Below, piece by piece: positions 18,065-26,564 of a stretch of DNA of 64,000 bases. Source of the stretch: an uncultured bacterium (GTDB lineage: Bacteria; Desulfobacterota; Desulfovibrionia; Desulfovibrionales; Desulfovibrionaceae); the NCBI GenBank assembly GCA_905214305.1, contig CAJMLK010000008.1:1-64000 (forward strand), read 5' to 3'. Position 1 is the stretch's first letter; each line of letters starts with the position of its first letter. Position numbers and translations under genes: made by a program. The notes below the pieces were generated by a model. That model saw nothing but the letters and a program-made list of their open reading frames with translations, was not told the origin of the DNA and searched no databases.

Positions 18065-18490
18065 ATGCTGAAGATTTTACGCGCCAAATTGCACGGCATC
18101 CGCGTGACGGAATGTGTGCTGGACTATCACGGATCCATCACGCTTGATCCGGAAATATGTGGGCTGGCAGGCATCATGCCGCTGGAGTTCGTCTATATCT
18201 GGAACAAGCACAGCGGGCAGCGCATTTCGACCTATGTCATCTATGGCGAGGCCGGGTCGCGTTGCTGCATCCTCAATGGTGCGGCCGCGCGCACCTGTCA
18301 GAAAGGGGATGAGGTCATTATCAGCGCTTTTGAATATGTGGCCGGGCCGGGCGATATCCCTGAGCGCAGTCCTGTGGTTCTGACGTTTGACTCCCACAAC
18401 AGCGTGCAGGAACGTCTGCGCTATGTTGTGGAGCAAAGGGACGACGGTATGGCCTTCAGCATTACGGATGAACCGCTGCCGGACGCATGA
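18065..18490 (+). CDS. panD: Aspartate 1-decarboxylase
   Basis: Makes beta-alanine from aspartate for pantothenate and coenzyme A synthesis. The proenzyme cuts itself between Gly and Ser in the motif YHGSIT near residue 24 to form the pyruvoyl cofactor; the motif is intact. Other family motifs follow, including NGAAARTCQKGD. The 141 residues are a normal length; the start MLKILRAKLHGIRVTE is typical, and the upstream in-frame extension is not. No other pan gene is adjacent. Confidence 0.95.
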   Translation: MLKILRAKLHGIRVTECVLDYHGSITLDPEICGLAGIMPLEFVYIWNKHSGQRISTYVIYGEAGSRCCILNGAAARTCQKGDEVIISAFEYVAGPGDIPERSPVVLTFDSHNSVQERLRYVVEQRDDGMAFSITDEPLPDA

Positions 18491-18562
18491 ACTGCCGTTG
18501 TTCCGCCTCGGGAGGTCTGCGTGAAGCAGCAGGACTGACATGCCCCGGAGCAGATTAGCTTT

Positions 18563-18693
18563 GAGAATATACATTCTCGAAGTTTGAAGCACGCTCACTT
18601 CGGCGTTTAACCACGCAGATAACTGCGCTTGCGCCTCCGTAGCGAACGCCTGCTCGCGCAGCCGTCAGAGCAATTTAAAAGTTAACTTGTTCT
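18563..18693. repeat. Composite palindromic repeat, copy 4
   Basis: GAGAATATACATTCTC (18563-18578), then the GCGTTTAACCACGCAGATAA block and a degenerate AGAGCAATTTAAAAGTTAACTTGTTCT (18667-18693). Same order as the copy at 55955. Confidence 0.8.
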
Positions 18694-18701
18694 GAATAAT
18701 G

Positions 18702-18727
18702 AAAAGGCCCGGTTTTCCGGGCCTTTT
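18702..18727. terminator. Bidirectional terminator between panD and cycA
   Basis: AAAAGGCCCGG TTTT CCGGGCCTTTT, with T runs in both directions, placed between two converging genes. Confidence 0.9.
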
Positions 18728-18758
18728 GCATTGCATGAATCTGTTAACGGGCGGTTAC

Positions 18759-20180
18759 CTAGTTGCCGGTAGTGTTCTGCCGCTTGCTGACATGGTTCTT
18801 GTGACTGAAGAAGTAGCTGATACCGAGAATGACGAACCACAGGGGCGTGGTAAGCATTGCCATGCGCGTATCGGCCTCAAAGGTCAGCAAAACGAGTACG
18901 ATGGCGAAGAATATCCAGCATATCCAGCAGGAAAACACGCCGCCGGGCAGCTTGAACCTGGAGGCCGCGTGACGTTCGGGGTGCTTCTTGCGATAAACAT
19001 AGTACGAAACAAGAATCATTGACCAGACGAAGATGAAGCAGATTGCGGAGATCGTGGTCATGACGGTAAAGGCCGCCATGATGGTGGGCATGATAATGAG
19101 CATGGAAGCGCCGAGCAGCAGGCAAAGGCACGAGAACAGCAGGCCGTTGGCAGGAACCCGGTGCGAAGACAGTTTGCCGAAAGATTTGGGAGCCACTCCG
19201 GCCAGCGACAGCCCGTAAAGCATGCGGCTGGTGGAGTAGATGCCGCTGTTGGCGGAAGATGCCGCCGAGGTCAGTACCACAAAGTTGACGATGCTGGCCG
19301 CAGCGGGAATGCCCACGGCCACGAAGGTGTGCACGAAGGGACTTGTTTCGGGGTCAATGGCTGACCAGGGCGTGATGCACATGATGGCTACCAGCGCAAA
19401 CACGTAGAAAAATACGATACGGAAGGGGATGGTGTTGATGGCTTTGGGCAGGTTGATTTCCGGGTCTTTGGCCTCCGCCGCAGTGGTTCCGATCAGCTCA
19501 ATGCCCACAAAGGCGAACATGGCTATCTGAAAACCGGCAAAGAAGCCGAAAATCCCCTTGGGGAACCATCCTCCGTGATCCCATAGGTTGGACACCGCGG
19601 CCACATCGCCCGATATGGACGAGGTAAAGCCGGTAATGACCATGACAGCTCCGGCGCAAATGATGGCCATGATAGCCACGATTTTGATGGAGGCGAACCA
19701 GAACTCCATTTCACCGAAAAGGTTCACTGAAACAAGGTTAAGCCCCATGATCAGCAGCACGAAAAGAATGGAAGGAATCCAGACCGAAAGCGTGGGGAAC
19801 CAGAAGTGGAAGTAGGAGGCTATGGCGATAACGTCCGCCGTGCCGGTAACAATCCAGCAGAACCAGTAGGTCCAGCCTACGAAAAAGCCTGCCCAGGGAC
19901 CAACGATGTCCTCCGCCATGTCGGTGAAGGATTTATATTTCAGGTTTGAGAGAAGAAGTTCTCCCATGGCGCGCATGACAAGGTACAGAAAGGCCCCGAT
20001 AATGGCGTATACAAAGATGATGGAAGGCCCGGCAAGGTTGATGGTTTTGCCGGATCCCATGAAAAGGCCTGTACCGATGGCGCCGCCAATGGCAATAAGC
20101 TGAATGTGCCTTTGGCTGAGACCGCGTTTGAGTGTATGAGGATCTTCGTGTCCCACGGGGGGGGTGGGCTTGTCGCTCAT
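18759..20180 (-). CDS. cycA: D-serine/D-alanine/glycine permease
   Basis: Amino acid:proton symporter of the APC superfamily. The 473-residue protein has 12 predicted membrane spans and follows E. coli CycA along most of its length, with shared stretches such as GGAIGTGLFMGSGKTINLAG, WTYWFCWIVTG, FGEMEFWFA, AMFAFVGIELIGTTAAE and LTSAASSANSG. The ATG at 20180 follows AGGGAGCACGCACC. A glycine riboswitch lies upstream on the same strand at 21070-21149, which fits glycine as substrate; about 0.9 kb without a clear gene separates them. Confidence 0.9.
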   Translation of the reverse strand: MSDKPTPPVGHEDPHTLKRGLSQRHIQLIAIGGAIGTGLFMGSGKTINLAGPSIIFVYAIIGAFLYLVMRAMGELLLSNLKYKSFTDMAEDIVGPWAGFFVGWTYWFCWIVTGTADVIAIASYFHFWFPTLSVWIPSILFVLLIMGLNLVSVNLFGEMEFWFASIKIVAIMAIICAGAVMVITGFTSSISGDVAAVSNLWDHGGWFPKGIFGFFAGFQIAMFAFVGIELIGTTAAEAKDPEINLPKAINTIPFRIVFFYVFALVAIMCITPWSAIDPETSPFVHTFVAVGIPAAASIVNFVVLTSAASSANSGIYSTSRMLYGLSLAGVAPKSFGKLSSHRVPANGLLFSCLCLLLGASMLIIMPTIMAAFTVMTTISAICFIFVWSMILVSYYVYRKKHPERHAASRFKLPGGVFSCWICWIFFAIVLVLLTFEADTRMAMLTTPLWFVILGISYFFSHKNHVSKRQNTTGN

Positions 20181-20938
20181 GGTGCGTGCTCCCTGTTTTT
20201 TGTTGGTGCTTTGGGGTGATCGCTTTTTTACCCCGCACGAAAAGGCAACGTCTGTTGTTCCGGCGCGGAAAGACCTGTACGGTTTATCCTTGCCTGCCTT
20301 GGGCTTGTGTCCTCCTTGCGCAACAGCGGGGGGAGCTGGTGCGTCAGTTACAGGTAACTCGGTTTCCGGTCAAATAGCGACCTGCTGACAGCAATGGGGA
20401 AGAGGCCCACGCCGCCATGCAAAAACGCAGGGCGTCCATGAGCCTCGAAAACGTGGCTATCTGCCTGATGTGAGCGTGAGCCGGAAAGTCCGGAGCGGCG
20501 TGAACTGTGTACGCCGATGGCGCAAAAGGGCGAAAGGCCCCTTGCTGTATGCTTGCTGGCCCGCACGGCATGAAAGCGTAACGTCCGGCACGGTGAAAAA
20601 GTCGCGTGGGGAACTGCGCTAAAACGCCACTGCGGGGAACCGGCCTCGGTGACGGTTCTTTCTGTCTGTTCGCAAACTGGCGGGCATGGCCTGAAGGCAG
20701 GCGGCAGCCTGTGTGATTTTACTGGATGGAAAATACCGTTCGTGGTGCGGTGCTGGTCATGATCAGACTTGTGGAGCTGTTGAGAAAAATGCACCAGCGG
20801 GTCCGGCGGGGAAGCGTCAGATTCAAATATTGCAGTGGCGCAAAAACGGCGGGAAAGAAGAGCGCGAACGGATAGAAGCGGAGAAAAACCGCTGCGGCAA
20901 CGGGTTGCCCGCAGCACCTGCGGGCCTGTCCTGCATGG
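20181..20938. other. Gene-free stretch upstream of cycA
   Basis: About 760 nt on the path from the glycine riboswitch to cycA. The open frames here have no recognisable protein character. It contains the inverted CCGGAAAGTCCGG near 20480 and the 16-nt string shared with 8693. It may be a long leader or the remains of a lost gene. Confidence 0.4.
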
Positions 20939-21004
20939 TCAGTTGTGGCGCCTGGGCCGAAGAGCCGCCCTTGGCGCAGCCAATGGCGAATAAAAACACG
21001 CCAT
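20939..21004 (-). CDS. 21-codon ORF behind the glycine riboswitch
   Basis: The first ATG after the riboswitch opens a 21-codon frame, MACFYSPLAAPRAALRPRRHN. Its start has a good ribosome site (GAGG, 8 nt before ATG). That site can be masked: CCTC/GAGG and TGACAG/CTGTCA pair in 21004-21040 on the minus strand. It may be a leader peptide or the first codons of a decayed gene. No function can be assigned. Confidence 0.3.
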   Translation of the reverse strand: MACFYSPLAAPRAALRPRRHN

Positions 21005-21069
21005 GACAGTCACCTCGTTTCTGAGGTTCAACTTCTGTCATCAGCGTGCGCCAACTTCAGAGTGCGTCC

Positions 21070-21149
21070 GACCATGATCCTTTTGCCTGAGAGTTTCGAT
21101 TGCTCTTGCCCCTTCGGCGTGCTGTCCTGCAGCAAGCTCTCTCATGGTC
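21070..21149 (-). promoter_or_regulatory. Glycine riboswitch, single aptamer
   Basis: The minus strand reads GACCATGA, GAGAG, a variable stem, ACGCCGAAGGGGCAAG, then CTCTCAGGCAAAAGGA and TCATGGTC. The first and last octamers form a perfect P1 stem, and the two conserved blocks are the glycine-aptamer consensus. I find no second aptamer, only a tail (GGACGCACTCTGAAG) like the short partner stem of single-aptamer types. A hairpin over the next ribosome site may be the switching platform. Confidence 0.88.
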
Positions 21150-21338
21150 ATCGTTCGCTTTTATGAAAATTCACAGCAAGGCATCTGCCATGCTTTTCAG
21201 GAACAGTAACTGTCCGGCATGACGATTGTCAAATAAGTTTTTTCACAATCGGGGCCGATTAGCGCAATTTTACCTGAAGGTTGCCCGCCCCCCGCCTGCT
21301 GCCGTACGGCACTCGGGCGCTCGTGCCGTGCTGCCGGG

Positions 21339-22412
21339 CTATTCGGTATACAGGGTGAGGTAAAGATCCCCTTGCCACGGCCCGATGCGCTTGCCAAGGC
21401 CGCGCAAGCGTATGGGCCTGCCCACGGTAAAGTCGGGGGGCAGGGTTATTTCAACCGTTTTAAGCTCAGCCTGTATGCCCTGGCGAATCTGCAGGCGTAC
21501 CCGGCAACCCGGCGCAAGGTTGGTTGCGGGCAGGGTAAGGCTTTGCTCTTCATCAATCTGTCGGCGCAGCCAGCCCCTGACCATGCCGGTGACGCCCTTT
21601 GCCATGTCGGCTGACCAGTTGGACGTGCCCCAGGCCAGATTGCTCTTATGCAGCGGGGCGCTTTTCTTTTCTCTGGGGGCGGCTTTGGGTTTGGCCCTGT
21701 TCTGGGGGGCGGATTCCGCCGTGCGGGTTTCGGTGGCGTCCTGCTGTGGCTTTTCGGCGTGCTGCCGGTTCAGCTCGCTATAAATATCTTCAAAAACACG
21801 GCGGGCAAAGGGATCGTTAAGCAGGTCGCGCAAAACGTCCTGCTCGGCATAGGCCGTGCCAGACGTACTGCTGCGGTCGGTGGCGCTTTCTTCGGCGCGG
21901 GTGTCTTTCTCGCTCTGGGCTTTTTCGCCTTGGGCTTTATTGTCCTGCTTTTGTGCCTGCGGGCCTTCGCCGGGCTGCCCTGCCGTTGGCCCTGCTGCTG
22001 CCCCCGCTGCTGCCCCCGCTGCTTTCGCCTGCTGTTGCCCGGCAGCGTCCGCTCCGTCAGGCGGGGGAGAACCTGGCTCTTCAGCCCGACCGGCCTCTGC
22101 TGCGGGGCCGGACGTCTTGCCGGTGCTCTCGTCCGCAGTCGTGTGCTTTTTGTTTTTTTGCGCCGCCTTTCGCGCCTCGGATGTGGCCCTGATGCCGTCT
22201 TCGTGCTTGAGAATGCCGGCAAGGGCCACATAGGCTTCGTTGAGCCTCTGAAAATCACGGCTGGCTTCCGCATTGCCGGGGTTCAGGTCGGGATGCAGCT
22301 CAAAGGCGCGCCTGCGGTATGCCCTTTTAACGGCGGCAAGGTCAGCGTTCTTCTCAAGTTTGAGAATCTCGTAGCATTCCTTGAGGGATATCTGGCGGGA
22401 GCGGCGTCGCAT
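21339..22412 (-). CDS. J-domain protein with C-terminal DnaJ-like domain
   Basis: Hsp70 co-chaperone-like protein (357 aa). Residues about 10-70 form a J domain with the HPD motif (FELHPDLNPGNAEASRDFQRLNEAY). A long Ala/Gln/Glu/Pro-rich low-complexity region spans about 75-250. The C-terminal 80 residues resemble a substrate-binding DnaJ C domain (LPPDFTVGRPIRLRGLGKRIG...GDLYLTL). There is no zinc-finger region, so it is a type II/III-like protein and not canonical DnaJ. It starts 3 nt after the stop of the cysteine-cluster gene, so the two are co-transcribed. Confidence 0.8.
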   Translation of the reverse strand: MRRRSRQISLKECYEILKLEKNADLAAVKRAYRRRAFELHPDLNPGNAEASRDFQRLNEAYVALAGILKHEDGIRATSEARKAAQKNKKHTTADESTGKTSGPAAEAGRAEEPGSPPPDGADAAGQQQAKAAGAAAGAAAGPTAGQPGEGPQAQKQDNKAQGEKAQSEKDTRAEESATDRSSTSGTAYAEQDVLRDLLNDPFARRVFEDIYSELNRQHAEKPQQDATETRTAESAPQNRAKPKAAPREKKSAPLHKSNLAWGTSNWSADMAKGVTGMVRGWLRRQIDEEQSLTLPATNLAPGCRVRLQIRQGIQAELKTVEITLPPDFTVGRPIRLRGLGKRIGPWQGDLYLTLYTE

Positions 22413-22415
22413 GAT

Positions 22416-22865
22416 TTACTTAAGGATAAGGGCGTTGGCTTCGCAACTGCTGTCGCTGGCAAGCAGGCCGTTTTCATGCAGGTATTGACGCCCCTCGCGC
22501 TCAAAGGCGGCATGAGGAGCATCGGCGCTGATGCCCGGGCAGAATTCTTTAGCCATGGCAAGGCTTGCGGGGTCTTCAATATTGCCGCGAAAAAAGGGCC
22601 ATGCGCGACAAATGGCGGGCTTGCCCTCGTGCACGCCGCAACCTTTGCCCTGCTCGAAGAAAACGCAGTATCCGTCTGCTCCGCTGCGGATTTTCAGCTT
22701 GCTGCCCACATGGTAGCAATAGCCTTCTATGACTGCTTCGGGGGCAAGCCCCATGTGCGCGGCCAGACGCGCAAGGTCAGTGGGGCTGACCACAATGCCG
22801 CCGCGTCCTTCGCAGCAGTGACCGCACATGCGGCAGTTGAAAACCGTATCCTGTGAAACAGACAT
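22416..22865 (-). CDS. YkgJ-family cysteine-cluster protein
   Basis: Small protein (149 aa) of the YkgJ / putative zinc- or iron-chelating family. Cysteines occur as CRMCGHCCEG at the N terminus, then single Cys residues and GCGVHEGKPAICRAWPFF, the usual family spacing. The biochemical role is not established for the family. It lies between a CoA-binding protein gene and a J-domain gene with 3-nt gaps on each side, so it is part of one operon. Confidence 0.85.
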   Translation of the reverse strand: MSVSQDTVFNCRMCGHCCEGRGGIVVSPTDLARLAAHMGLAPEAVIEGYCYHVGSKLKIRSGADGYCVFFEQGKGCGVHEGKPAICRAWPFFRGNIEDPASLAMAKEFCPGISADAPHAAFEREGRQYLHENGLLASDSSCEANALILK

Positions 22866-22868
22866 GAA

Positions 22869-23300
22869 TTATCCTTGAATAGTTGCGGCGTTGGGCAGAA
22901 GACGGGCGTGCTCGACCATGATGCAGGCGTCCTCAATGACGGTGATGCCGAGGGCGGTCAGAAGAACCCGCGCCTCGGGCGAATAAATGCCCTGTTGCAT
23001 CCAGAATACGGCAGGCCGCCAGGGCAGGGCCAGTACCTCGCGTGCGTGTTCCGGGCAGTATTGCGGAGCGCGAAAAAGATTCACGATGTCCACGGGACAT
23101 GGCAGGGACGCAAGGTCAGGATAGGCGGCAAGGCCCCAGACCGTCGTGCGTACCGGATGCACGGGATAAATTTCGTAACCCTTGTCCATGAGATAGCGGC
23201 CCACACGGTCAACGGGCTGGCCGGGCTTGTCCTTGGCCCCGACAATGGCTATGCGCCGCGCCCGCTCGAGCTGGGCGCGCATTTCTTTGTGATCCTGCAT
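22869..23300 (-). CDS. CoA-binding domain protein
   Basis: Stand-alone CoA-binding (Rossmann) protein of the YccU type, 143 residues. The nucleotide-binding start is RRIAIVGAKDKPGQPVDRVGRYL, followed by GYEIYPVHPV and a late QQGIYSPEA...VIEDACIMVEH, all typical of the family. The exact role is unknown. I chose the ATG at 23300 (GGGGA upstream); an upstream start at 23348 is possible. Confidence 0.8.
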   Translation of the reverse strand: MQDHKEMRAQLERARRIAIVGAKDKPGQPVDRVGRYLMDKGYEIYPVHPVRTTVWGLAAYPDLASLPCPVDIVNLFRAPQYCPEHAREVLALPWRPAVFWMQQGIYSPEARVLLTALGITVIEDACIMVEHARLLPNAATIQG

Positions 23301-23573
23301 ATGGTCCCCGAAAGGTGTGATGACTGAGAGCCGGCGGAGGGTCTCCATCGGCAGTCTGCCATCCTAGACGGCTACAGAAAAATGCGCAAGCTTTCCTGAC
23401 AGGCAGGGCATGTGTCGCGCCATGCTGCCGCGCTGCCGCTCCGGCGCTGGCGTGCACAGCAAAAGGCGGGCATGCAGGGTATGTGCACAGTGTGCCCTGT
23501 GCTGTTCGTCATGTTGGTTCAGGTCTGGCAAGACGGCGGAGCGAAGGCGATGCGTATCCCTGGAATCAGCTTT

Positions 23574-25604
23574 TCAGGCCGTCGGCCGGGCGGGTTGCGG
23601 CCTGGCCCCCTTGCCGTCTCTGGCATGTTCACGTACCGGGCCGGAAAACAGGGGAGTTATGGCGATAACCTTGTCGGTCTTGCCAAAGAGGTACACGATG
23701 TCGCCGGGTTCAAAAACTTCGTCCGCCCCCGGTGAGGCGTGAGTTATCCCTTCCCGCAGGATGGCAATGACCGTGACCCCGTGGCGGCGGCGCAGCTCTG
23801 TCTGTGCCAGACTGCGGCCGCACAGGGGGGAGGCCCCGGCAAGGCGCATGGCCTGCACGCCCATATCGGGCAGGCGGTTCACAACGCTGTCCAGCGAGTC
23901 TGTTGCGGAACTCATGCGCCGTATCATGCGGTAGTTCTCCTGCCGGATCCGCGCGGCAAAGGTATCAATATCCTGCCTGGGGACAAGATACTGGCTCAGA
24001 ACTCTGGTGAAAATTTCAATGGAGGTTTCAAATTCCTCCGCGATCACCTCGTCCGCCCCAAGCCTGCGCAGGGCCGCCACCTCGGTGACAAAACGGGTGC
24101 GCGCGATGATGTGCAGATTGGGATTGAAGCGCCGCGCCTCAATGGTGATGGCGCGCACTGCCGAGGGGTCGGAAATGACAATCACCAGCACCCGCGCACG
24201 GGTAACGCCCAGATGTTCCAGCACGACGGGCTGCGAGGCGTCTCCGTGGGCGATGGGTTCTTTCTGGCGATAGCGGCTCACGGTTTCGGGGTTCATTTCC
24301 AGAATGGTGTATTCAATGCCCGACTCTTTGGCCACATGGGCCAGATGCTTGCCGCTTATGCCAAAGCCAACGATAATCAGGTGGTCTTCAAGGCGCTTTT
24401 CGCCTTCCTGCTCCGTGGCCGCTTTCTGCTGTTCGTTGACGCGCTGCCCGGAAAAGCGGTCGGCCAGACGCGGGGCAATGGCCATAAGGCCGGGCGTAAG
24501 CATCATGGTCAGCACACTTACGTCCAGAAAGTTCTGATAGGCGTCCATGTCAAAAAGCCCGGCGCTCAGGCCAGAGGCTGCCAGAACAAAGGCAAACTCG
24601 CCCACCTGTGCAAGGGAGAGAGACGTGATGATGGCCGCGCGCAGGGGATAGCCCTGAACGAGCACGGCAGGCAGTGTGAGCAGGCTTTTGACCGCAATAA
24701 ACAGGGCAGTGAGGCCGATGATGGAAAAAAAGTGTTTTCCAAAAAAATCCACGTTGAGCATCATGCCCACGGAGATGAAAAACAGACTCATGAACACGTC
24801 ACGATAGGGCAGGATACCTGAAATGACGCTCATGCTGTACTGGGAGCGGGCCAGCAGCAGGCCAGCCATGAACGCGCCCAGCGAAAGGGAAAGACCAAGG
24901 GTATTGGTCAGCAGGGCCATGCCGAGGCACAGCCCCAGCGTGGTAAGCAGCAGGATTTCTCTGGTGCGTGTGCGCACCACGGCTTCCATGAGGCGGTCGA
25001 GGCCGAAGCGGGCGAAAAGCAGCACGCCGCCAAGGGCCAGCACCACCCACAGGGTGGAAAAAAAGGCGCTTTCCAGCGAAAGGTGAAGCGTGCCGGAAAG
25101 CAGGGGCACGCACAGGAGCATGGGGGCCACCATGATGTCCTGAAAGACCAGAATGGCGAGAGACAGTCGCCCCGTGGGCGTATTGGTGGAGCCGCGCTCC
25201 TGCATGATGCGCAGCACGATGGCCGAGGACGAAAGGGCTACCAGACAGCCCATGAAAATGCCCTGTTGGTATGTGTAGCCACCAAGAAGGCCAAGCCCCA
25301 TGACGGCCAGCACGGTCAGCCCGATTTGCAGGCTGCCGCCCATAAAGACCGGGCGTTTAAGCCGGTTGAGCGCCTCGCCGGAAAGCTCCATGCCAATGGT
25401 GAAGAGCAGCATGGCAACGCCGATTTCAGCCACATGGTCGATGGCTTCGCGGTCGCTGACAATACCGAGCATGGACGGGCCGCACAAAACGCCCGTGAGC
25501 AAAAAGCCCACAGTGGCGGGCAGTTTGATTTTATTGCAGGTAACGGTGACAAAGATGGAAAGCAGAAAGATGGTCACTATCTCATAGAGCAAAGGCACGT
25601 CCAT
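23574..25604 (-). CDS. KefB-type monovalent cation:proton antiporter
   Basis: CPA2-family antiporter (676 aa). Residues 1-380 are about 12 membrane spans (LLSIFVTVTCNKIKLPATVGFLLTG...). A TrkA-N Rossmann domain starts near 412 (HLIIVGFGISGKHLA), and a TrkA-C domain lies near 555-640 (MRLAGASPLCGRSLAQTELRRRHGVTVIA). This layout fits KefB/KefC-like K+ efflux or a related YbaL type. It lies alone, 225 nt from the CoA-binding gene. Confidence 0.88.
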   Translation of the reverse strand: MDVPLLYEIVTIFLLSIFVTVTCNKIKLPATVGFLLTGVLCGPSMLGIVSDREAIDHVAEIGVAMLLFTIGMELSGEALNRLKRPVFMGGSLQIGLTVLAVMGLGLLGGYTYQQGIFMGCLVALSSSAIVLRIMQERGSTNTPTGRLSLAILVFQDIMVAPMLLCVPLLSGTLHLSLESAFFSTLWVVLALGGVLLFARFGLDRLMEAVVRTRTREILLLTTLGLCLGMALLTNTLGLSLSLGAFMAGLLLARSQYSMSVISGILPYRDVFMSLFFISVGMMLNVDFFGKHFFSIIGLTALFIAVKSLLTLPAVLVQGYPLRAAIITSLSLAQVGEFAFVLAASGLSAGLFDMDAYQNFLDVSVLTMMLTPGLMAIAPRLADRFSGQRVNEQQKAATEQEGEKRLEDHLIIVGFGISGKHLAHVAKESGIEYTILEMNPETVSRYRQKEPIAHGDASQPVVLEHLGVTRARVLVIVISDPSAVRAITIEARRFNPNLHIIARTRFVTEVAALRRLGADEVIAEEFETSIEIFTRVLSQYLVPRQDIDTFAARIRQENYRMIRRMSSATDSLDSVVNRLPDMGVQAMRLAGASPLCGRSLAQTELRRRHGVTVIAILREGITHASPGADEVFEPGDIVYLFGKTDKVIAITPLFSGPVREHARDGKGARPQPARPTA

Positions 25605-25789
25605 AGGACCTCCGTGCCGCGCAAAATATCATTGCGGCCATAGCCGCGCAAGCATCTTTCTATGAAATGCATCAATTGCTTGACATTTTAAACGCTTATA
25701 AAAATAGCGAAGCGCACCGCCATGATGCTTTATCAGCGGGTGCAGCCGCTTTCAGCAGGCATGGCCGTGCGCGGCCGCAGGAGCGCATT

Positions 25790-25816
25790 AGAGCAATTTA
25801 AAGGTGAAACTGCTCT
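25790..25816. repeat. Palindromic repeat, copy 5 (core only)
   Basis: AGAGCAATTTAAAGGTGAAACTGCTCT; it supplies the TAG stop of the ABC ATPase gene on the minus strand. Confidence 0.8.
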
Positions 25817-26564
25817 AAAAAAGCACGTGAGGTTGGCCGTCAATGGTCTGCATGCGAACCGGGATGCCATATGTCCGGCTCAGGTCGTGCTCATTGAGGG
25901 CCGCTGCCGGTCCCTGATACACAGGGCATCCCTGATGCAGCAGTGTGACATCCTGCGCATAACGCAGGGCATAGCTCAGGTGGTGCAGCACGATAAGCAC
26001 GCACATGCGTTTGCGCTGGGCGAGTTTTGTAACTGTTTCAAGAATTTCCACCTGATTGCGGATATCCAGATGGTTGACCGGCTCGTCCAGCAGAAGCACC
26101 GGGGCTTCCTGCGCGAGGGCGCGGGCAATGAGCGTTTTTTGCAGTTCACCGCCACTGAGACTGGTGACGCACTGTTTTTGCAGTGCCTCAAGGCCCAGTT
26201 CACCAAGGATGGCCTGTGTTTTCAGGCGGTCATCCGGGCCGGGCCGCCAGCCCATGCGCGCCCTGCGCCCCAAAAGCACGGCATCAAAAACACTGCAGGG
26301 CACGGGATGGGCGGCCTGTGGCAAATAGGCCACTGCTTGCGCGCGCTGGCGGCGGTTCAGCCCGGAAAGATCCGTGCCCTCATAAAGCACACGGCCGGAT
26401 GTGGGGCGGTCAAGCCCGGCCACAATCCTGACAAGCGTGCTCTTGCCCGCTCCGTTAGGCCCGATGAGGGCCATGCAGCGTCCCGGCTCAAGGCGGAATG
26501 ATATGCCGTCCAGTATGGTTCTGCCGGATCGTGCCGTCAGAGAAAGTTTGTCGGCCTCAAGCAT
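25815..26564 (-). CDS. FecE/FhuC-type ABC transporter ATPase
   Basis: ATP-binding subunit (249 aa) of an iron-siderophore/cobalamin-type importer. Walker A GPNGAGKST, signature LSGGELQK, Walker B VLLLDEPVNHLD and the switch His (LHHLSYA) are all present. The chosen start MLEADKLSL overlaps the permease stop by 8 nt. It is the last gene of a five-gene operon running receptor, methyltransferase, binding protein, permease, ATPase. Confidence 0.9.
   Translation of the reverse strand: MLEADKLSLTARSGRTILDGISFRLEPGRCMALIGPNGAGKSTLVRIVAGLDRPTSGRVLYEGTDLSGLNRRQRAQAVAYLPQAAHPVPCSVFDAVLLGRRARMGWRPGPDDRLKTQAILGELGLEALQKQCVTSLSGGELQKTLIARALAQEAPVLLLDEPVNHLDIRNQVEILETVTKLAQRKRMCVLIVLHHLSYALRYAQDVTLLHQGCPVYQGPAAALNEHDLSRTYGIPVRMQTIDGQPHVLF

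Noticed and set aside
20470..20640. Weakly RNase P-like strings (CCGGAAAGTCCGG, CGCCGATGGC, GGCGAAAGG)
   Set aside because: Order is suggestive but spacing is too short and key blocks are absent; treated as chance or decay.
20348..20917. 189-codon minus-strand frame between riboswitch and cycA
   Set aside because: Ser/Arg/His-rich without any motif and with no ribosome site; not called a gene despite its tempting place.
20939..21069. Second glycine aptamer downstream of the first
   Set aside because: The conserved blocks CCGAAGGGGCAA and CTCTCAGG do not recur; only a tail-like stem is present.
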